Shown piece after piece: positions 5,280 to 9,947 of a stretch of 9,947 nucleotides of DNA. Made by a program: the position numbers and the translations under genes. Origin of the DNA: Parachlamydiaceae bacterium. Its GTDB lineage: Bacteria > Chlamydiota > Chlamydiia > Chlamydiales > Parachlamydiaceae. Under the pieces are notes generated by a model. The model did no database searches. It worked only from the letters and a program-made list of their open reading frames with translations, and was not told where the DNA came from. Position 1 is the stretch's first letter, and every line of letters begins with the position of its first letter. The stretch spans positions 1-9,947 of the forward strand of contig JACDGH010000076.1 of the NCBI GenBank assembly GCA_013815395.1, given 5' to 3'.

Positions 5280-7838
5280 TTATTCATCTTTACAAGGAAA
5301 ATTTTGATCATTTAATACATCTCTGCTCTCTGTGCAGACATCTGTACAAACTCTAGCAGATGAGCCATCTTCATTTAATAGCAATGGTTCTCCAACAATT
5401 TGACCTTCTTCATAAGACATCAATGATTTCAAACATCCATTTTGATAATAGAATTCTTGCTGGCCATTCCATTGATTTCCCTGATAACGCTGCAGGCTAT
5501 ATAAGGCGCCCGAAGGATAATGCCAGCAACTCTTTCCTAATTGCTGTCCATTTAAAAACCAGCTTTTAGCTAAAACTTGACCACTTTCCGTCCAAAAGGT
5601 TGAAGGGCCATGCAGGTGCCCTTCTCGATAGAATAATTCTTCTTTTTTTAAACCATTCGGATAAAATAATACACATTGACCATCTTGTAGACAGGCTTCA
5701 CTATTTAATTCCAAATAACATTCCGATAACTTCCAATTAGCATCATAAAAAACACGCAAGCGATGTCCACTAGAAAGAATTTGACCATCCTTATACTCCC
5801 CTTTTGGAATCAAGGCCGGCGCAAAAGCTTCATCCACAAATATTTCAAGCTCAATATCTTTAATGTAAAAGCGTTGTTCTTCGTAACTATATTCTGCGGG
5901 ACTATCTCCTTTCTGATTTACTAACGGCATTGACTGCTCTTGCAATTTTTTGTTTTTAATGCGGTGGTTTTTTTCTTTAAAGGCGTAGTCAATTAGCTCA
6001 ATATTTACGTTAGTCACATCGCGTAGAAATGAAAGTTTTTGAATATTAAGGGTGAGCCTTTTTATTATGCGTAGTTTTTCTGAATATCTGCGTGTATTAA
6101 TTTCATGCAATTCGCGGTTGAGCATGCGACTATAAACTGCATTAAAAATATCTACGACATATTTGTATGCCGGCTCTTCAGCCAGTTCAATTTCAGCCAA
6201 GGCTGCCTTACCCGATTGACCCGGAATTTCCTGTCCAGCTTTGATTTTAATAATCGCAGCTTCGGACTCAGCAATCAATACCTGCAAATAGGAATATGTG
6301 CGTTTCAATCCTTGCACTAACTCCTCCATAATTTCTGCCATGGTAGAGTCAGTAACCTGTGGCATAATACTATTTTGTGTCTCACCATGAATACGATTTT
6401 TAAGCTCATAGGTGCGGTGTAAATACTTCTCAGCAACTGCACACAGCGTTTTATTAGGAATATCAGGAAATCCAAGCCCCCCTTCGGTGCAATTAATCAT
6501 TGTAATCGCAGGATGCTCTTTAGCAAAATTTCCCAACCATTCAGCTTCTGCTATCCATTTCCATAAGGTGTAAACAGGCTCTCCATGAATATCATGCTTT
6601 AGTAGAGCCCTATCATCTTCATCTTCAATATCGAGAATTTTGGTTTGACAAATTGTGGCGTCTTCAACCACTCCAGGGGCATACTCTTTCATACCCGTAA
6701 AAGCAAGATCCATGCCTACAAAAATAATCGGATCGCAACCCATTTCTTGGGCTACCTGAACGCAAAAATTGACTACATTGTGACCTTCATCAAGAAAATC
6801 TGCTTTGATATCAAATTTCTCTTCAAAATATTCCGCAACATCATACCCTCCCGAACCTGTAACATATAAGCGAGGACCATGAATCATATGAAAGGCTTCA
6901 TGAAATAAGCGGTTGCGATAAAAAAATGGAACCTCATAACCTTGGCTGGAGGAAAGGCGAGCTAGTTGCATTGAATTAGGATCGATGCCCGCACCAAAAT
7001 GAGGTTGAAAGCGCGCGGCGTTAAGAACATTTAATGCCGATCCTCCGGCAAAGACAACGGCTTTATCTAACAATGACCCTAAAAGAGCCACATTTTTTGA
7101 CAAAGAAGGTCCTGCTCCACAAATGATTGCTGGGACTTTAAAAAATTTCCCAAAAAACCGATTGCCTAGGTAGGATTGCGGCAAATATAACATGTTCTGA
7201 TAAAAATTAATGAAGAAAGCTCCCCCATAACGCATATATTCATCCACTAAAGCATTCTTAATAGCCGCATCATGCGCAATTTTATGGCGAAGCTGCTCTA
7301 AAAAATGCCCTTTCTTCTCAGCATAACATCTCAAAGCAGATACAGCTATGCGCGTTAAAGCAAAATTCCAATACAATACCTCAAGGGTGCCTTCCTCATC
7401 TTTCAGATTACTAAAATGTAGCAACTGCACTTGTCGGTCCTGCAAAATCTCTGTGCCGCGTTGAGTTTCAAACAATTTGTGAATGATGCTTAGATCATCT
7501 TCCAAAAAGATTAAATACCGCTTTGAATCTTCTTTAAGCCATTTTTTTGCCACATCATAATAATATCCTAAACCTACTCCATAAACCATCAGCAAAGGGA
7601 TATCTTTCTTTGGCACAGTTTCAAACCAAGCTTCCGCCTCAGATGCAGCCCCTTCTTGTGCATGATAGAAGATGATTGAACTGCCATATAATCGTTTGAG
7701 ATTAGGCTCGCCAGAGTCCGTTAAACATGCTTCAAAACACTGACAGTCGGCGTAGGGAAGCATTACAGCTTCCTTTGGACATGACTTTGCCCATAGGGCA
7801 ACATTCTTTTGGAAAAGTTTATCGTTCATTTTCATCAT
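5280..7838 (-). CDS. Maf/MptE-like (DUF115) protein with C-terminal MORN_2 repeats
   Basis: An 852-residue, apparently cytosolic protein without signal peptide. Residues about 1-230 resemble the N-terminal part of Maf ('motility accessory factor') proteins. About 235-460 form the Rossmann-like DUF115/MptE-like core, with Val-Pro-Ala-Ile-Ile-Cys-Gly-Ala-Gly-Pro-Ser-Leu (235-246), Gly-Ile-Asp-Pro-Asn (284-288), Thr-Gly-Ser-Gly-Gly (327-331), Val-Gly-Met-Asp-Leu-Ala (374-379) and Asn-Cys-Thr-Glu-Gly-Gly (449-454). A helical linker follows (about 460-640), then four exact 24-residue repeats (721-816) of the MORN_2/YwqK type, and a tail with three Cys. Characterised Maf proteins transfer nonulosonic sugars to flagellin, and MptE is a pterin pyrophosphokinase, so the reaction here is undecided. 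It overlaps the end of the upstream paralog by 20 bases (starts ATGATGAAAATG, of which the first, second or fourth codon may be used), implying translational coupling. Confidence 0.85.
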   Translation of the reverse strand: MMKMNDKLFQKNVALWAKSCPKEAVMLPYADCQCFEACLTDSGEPNLKRLYGSSIIFYHAQEGAASEAEAWFETVPKKDIPLLMVYGVGLGYYYDVAKKWLKEDSKRYLIFLEDDLSIIHKLFETQRGTEILQDRQVQLLHFSNLKDEEGTLEVLYWNFALTRIAVSALRCYAEKKGHFLEQLRHKIAHDAAIKNALVDEYMRYGGAFFINFYQNMLYLPQSYLGNRFFGKFFKVPAIICGAGPSLSKNVALLGSLLDKAVVFAGGSALNVLNAARFQPHFGAGIDPNSMQLARLSSSQGYEVPFFYRNRLFHEAFHMIHGPRLYVTGSGGYDVAEYFEEKFDIKADFLDEGHNVVNFCVQVAQEMGCDPIIFVGMDLAFTGMKEYAPGVVEDATICQTKILDIEDEDDRALLKHDIHGEPVYTLWKWIAEAEWLGNFAKEHPAITMINCTEGGLGFPDIPNKTLCAVAEKYLHRTYELKNRIHGETQNSIMPQVTDSTMAEIMEELVQGLKRTYSYLQVLIAESEAAIIKIKAGQEIPGQSGKAALAEIELAEEPAYKYVVDIFNAVYSRMLNRELHEINTRRYSEKLRIIKRLTLNIQKLSFLRDVTNVNIELIDYAFKEKNHRIKNKKLQEQSMPLVNQKGDSPAEYSYEEQRFYIKDIELEIFVDEAFAPALIPKGEYKDGQILSSGHRLRVFYDANWKLSECYLELNSEACLQDGQCVLFYPNGLKKEELFYREGHLHGPSTFWTESGQVLAKSWFLNGQQLGKSCWHYPSGALYSLQRYQGNQWNGQQEFYYQNGCLKSLMSYEEGQIVGEPLLLNEDGSSARVCTDVCTESRDVLNDQNFPCKDE

Positions 7839-9947
7839 CTTTCTGGCTTTCGAGCAAGTTTTTTAACATATCCTTAAGACCTTCGTCAATAGATTGCATC
7901 TGATCGGTCATTTTTCGATGCTTATGCATTAATTGCTGCTCAAAGGAAAGTCGATTAGAGGGGTCTAATCCACATTCTTGCGCATTTTCAACTGCTGATT
8001 CACGATCCAAAGCTTGACTAAGCTCTTGAAGACGATTCATTTCATCTTGCAAATCTTTTAGATCTTCAGAAAAATCCGGCTGTGTGTTCCCTTTTTCAGG
8101 GACATTCAAAGATTCAATATTTGGCGTTAAAGTTGAGACTTTTAACAAAACATCTTCTAATGATTGAGTCAGATTGCCGGCCTTTTTTGAAAGCGCTTCA
8201 AAATAAGACTCTTCCTCAGGCTCCCCTTCAGAAATCGGCTTTCCTTCAGAATTCCAATAATGAGCACTTATTTTCTCGGAATTGCCATTATAAATAATTT
8301 CACGCGCTATCTGTCCATTTGAATGCCACTGTCTTGCTGCTCCAATCGGATGATTGCGCAAATATTCAGCCTCAATCTCTAACTGGCCACTCTCATTCCA
8401 GATCTGCTCTAAGCCTTCACGCTGACCGTTGATATAATATTGCCGCCTAGCCATTTGACCATTGGCATGATAAAGTGTGCATGCTGGTGCAGTCTCTGAG
8501 TGCAATAAACTAAATTTAAAATATAAGACAGTTTTTAAAGCTCCGCTGCGATAAAAATACTCCTGCTTGCCATGCTTTTGTCCATCACGAAAGCACAGTA
8601 TGCTGTGCAATTGGCCTGAGGAAAAATAAGCTCGCATTTTCCCCTGCTGTTGTCCATGAATAAACCATGCTCGAGCGAGCACCTTGCCATTCTTACTGAA
8701 AAATGTGGAGGGTCCATGCAAGAGCATTCCTTGATAAAACTGTTCAAATTTTAGAGTTCCTTCTGGATAAAAAATCGTTTCTTTGCGTAGATATGAATCC
8801 GTAGGAAAACTTTCTGAATAATTAAGATCCAATTCGCGATCACGCAACGTCAAGTACTGTTCATCAAAAACATAAATCTCTTCATCAGAAGGCAAAGATT
8901 TGACTTGAGGCAATGCCGTTTTAAGATTTAAATCTTTCTTAGTATTAAGTATCTCATCGATCAATAATGCATTGCTATAAGCGGTTTTTCTTAAAAGTCC
9001 ATAGTGAGCAAGGTCCAAAGTATTTTTTCGTAAGGCATTTTCATCTAAAGATATGTTTTTTTGGGGATCCTCCAAACGTTGCCTTTCCAAACTTGTGAAA
9101 TGAAAGCTGGATTCTTCAATATTTCGAAGTAGCGCTTGAAAAGCCTCTTCGTTTTTCAACTCATCGACAATTTTAAGTATTCGATCACTGATGTTGTCAT
9201 TAGGGATATATTGAGGGATCACTGCCAATTCATTTTCAATGCATTTGTACTTTTCAACACATCTTTTTAAACTTTCTGATAACTGCTTGAGCAAAGAAGT
9301 GATTTTAGTTTCATTCACCTCATGAGGCCAATGGGTATTTTGAATTTCTCCATGCAACCATGTGGGGATATCATAGTGTTTCACAAGATATTGAGCTGCA
9401 ACTTCAGTTAACGATTTGTTTTGGATATCGGGAAAGCCAATTCCACCCTCTGTAGCATTAATCAAAAGCACATCAGAATGCTCTAATGTAAATAATCCAT
9501 ACCACAATGCCTCTCTAACCCACTTCCATAAAGTACGTATTGGCTGACCGTAGATATCCTTCTTATCCAAAATCACTTCTTCATCAGATTTTGTCCGAAA
9601 ACTATTCCTTCTATCATATAAAGGGTGGCTATTGATCCCTGAGGAGTAAGAAAGCCCTTGACTATAGGCTAAATCCACCCCAACCATAATAATTGGGTAA
9701 CATCCCATATCATAGGCTAAAGAGACGGCAAAATTAAGGACATTGTATCCTTCCGAAAGAGAGTCATTTTTCCCCTCTAGACCTAATCTTTTCCCCATCC
9801 AATTTGCTATTTCAAATCCAGAACTGCCAGATACATATATTTTATCCCCATGCACCCTATCCAAAGCTTTATGATGGATTCGATTCCGATAAAGGAAAGG
9901 TGTTTCATATTCTTGGTTCATCAATAGTCGATCCAGCTGTGCTGGAT
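7819..9947 (-). CDS. Maf/MptE-like (DUF115) protein with MORN_2 repeats and acidic coiled-coil tail (5' end off-window)
   Basis: Paralog of the downstream gene, cut by the right edge of the window. The frame is open to 9947. A TTG at 9924 and an ATG at 9921 could be mistaken for starts, but codons upstream (Gln-Leu-Asp-Arg-Leu) align with Gln-Leu-Ala-Arg-Leu at 291-295 of the paralog, so about 290 N-terminal residues lie outside. Numbered from 9924, the visible part has the DUF115 C-half (Val-Ser-Gly-Ser-Ser-Gly 31-36, Val-Gly-Val-Asp-Leu-Ala 81-86, Asn-Ala-Thr-Glu-Gly-Gly 156-161), a helical linker, and about seven 23-24-residue MORN_2 repeats (381-551, the fourth degenerate). An acidic, Glu/Leu/Gln-rich tail likely to form a coiled coil follows (about 570-701). 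Same-strand tandem arrangement with a 20-base overlap indicates one operon. Function is unproven, and a glycosyltransferase-like role is the leading option from family knowledge. Confidence 0.85.
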   Translation of the reverse strand, partial: PAQLDRLLMNQEYETPFLYRNRIHHKALDRVHGDKIYVSGSSGFEIANWMGKRLGLEGKNDSLSEGYNVLNFAVSLAYDMGCYPIIMVGVDLAYSQGLSYSSGINSHPLYDRRNSFRTKSDEEVILDKKDIYGQPIRTLWKWVREALWYGLFTLEHSDVLLINATEGGIGFPDIQNKSLTEVAAQYLVKHYDIPTWLHGEIQNTHWPHEVNETKITSLLKQLSESLKRCVEKYKCIENELAVIPQYIPNDNISDRILKIVDELKNEEAFQALLRNIEESSFHFTSLERQRLEDPQKNISLDENALRKNTLDLAHYGLLRKTAYSNALLIDEILNTKKDLNLKTALPQVKSLPSDEEIYVFDEQYLTLRDRELDLNYSESFPTDSYLRKETIFYPEGTLKFEQFYQGMLLHGPSTFFSKNGKVLARAWFIHGQQQGKMRAYFSSGQLHSILCFRDGQKHGKQEYFYRSGALKTVLYFKFSLLHSETAPACTLYHANGQMARRQYYINGQREGLEQIWNESGQLEIEAEYLRNHPIGAARQWHSNGQIAREIIYNGNSEKISAHYWNSEGKPISEGEPEEESYFEALSKKAGNLTQSLEDVLLKVSTLTPNIESLNVPEKGNTQPDFSEDLKDLQDEMNRLQELSQALDRESAVENAQECGLDPSNRLSFEQQLMHKHRKMTDQMQSIDEGLKDMLKNLLESQKDDENER

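Noticed and set aside
8535..8747. A 70-codon minus-strand frame within the repeat-encoding part of the upstream Maf-MORN gene
   Set aside because: It lies wholly inside a well-supported coding region in another frame and has no ribosome site or family resemblance.
1..9947. CRISPR array, tRNA or rRNA genes, integrase or transposase
   Set aside because: No regularly spaced direct repeats, no cloverleaf-like sequence and no recombinase motifs were seen on either strand.

Overview
The window looks like chromosomal DNA from an amoeba-associated (environmental) member of the Chlamydiae, most likely Parachlamydia/Protochlamydia-like. This is inferred from the low GC content, the adjacent pair ssb-pepA (also adjacent in Chlamydia trachomatis), an archaeal/fungal-class aspartate-semialdehyde dehydrogenase, and large paralogous proteins with repeats. 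No rRNA or tRNA is present to confirm the taxon.

Layout. Positions 1-188 hold the tail of an upstream transcription unit (a clean intrinsic terminator at 1-25) and a very AT-rich leader with an extended -10 promoter. Positions 189-1347 (+) carry two tandem paralogous genes for small, probably helical proteins of unknown function that share a near-identical core around a Gly-Asn-Trp-Cys motif. They converge on a minus-strand operon, ssb (4498) -> pepA (3930) -> asd (ends 1373), with gaps of 28 and 8 bases and a good promoter and Shine-Dalgarno in front of ssb. Positions 4499-5279 are about 780 bases without a convincing gene. They contain two diverged copies of a short palindromic repeat, several hairpins and an AT-rich centre. 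Positions 5280-9947 (-) carry two overlapping tandem paralogs, each joining a Maf/MptE-like (DUF115, 'motility accessory factor') domain to a C-terminal run of 24-residue MORN_2/YwqK-type repeats. The upstream one is cut by the right window edge.

How the genes relate. ssb, pepA and asd are housekeeping genes (single-strand DNA protection, peptide turnover, Asp-family amino acid/diaminopimelate synthesis), linked by transcription rather than by pathway. The two Maf-MORN genes are the most unusual content. Maf proteins classically glycosylate flagellin with nonulosonic acids, so their presence as a duplicated, repeat-fused pair in what appears to be a non-flagellated intracellular bacterium suggests a different target or role. 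That role is not established here.
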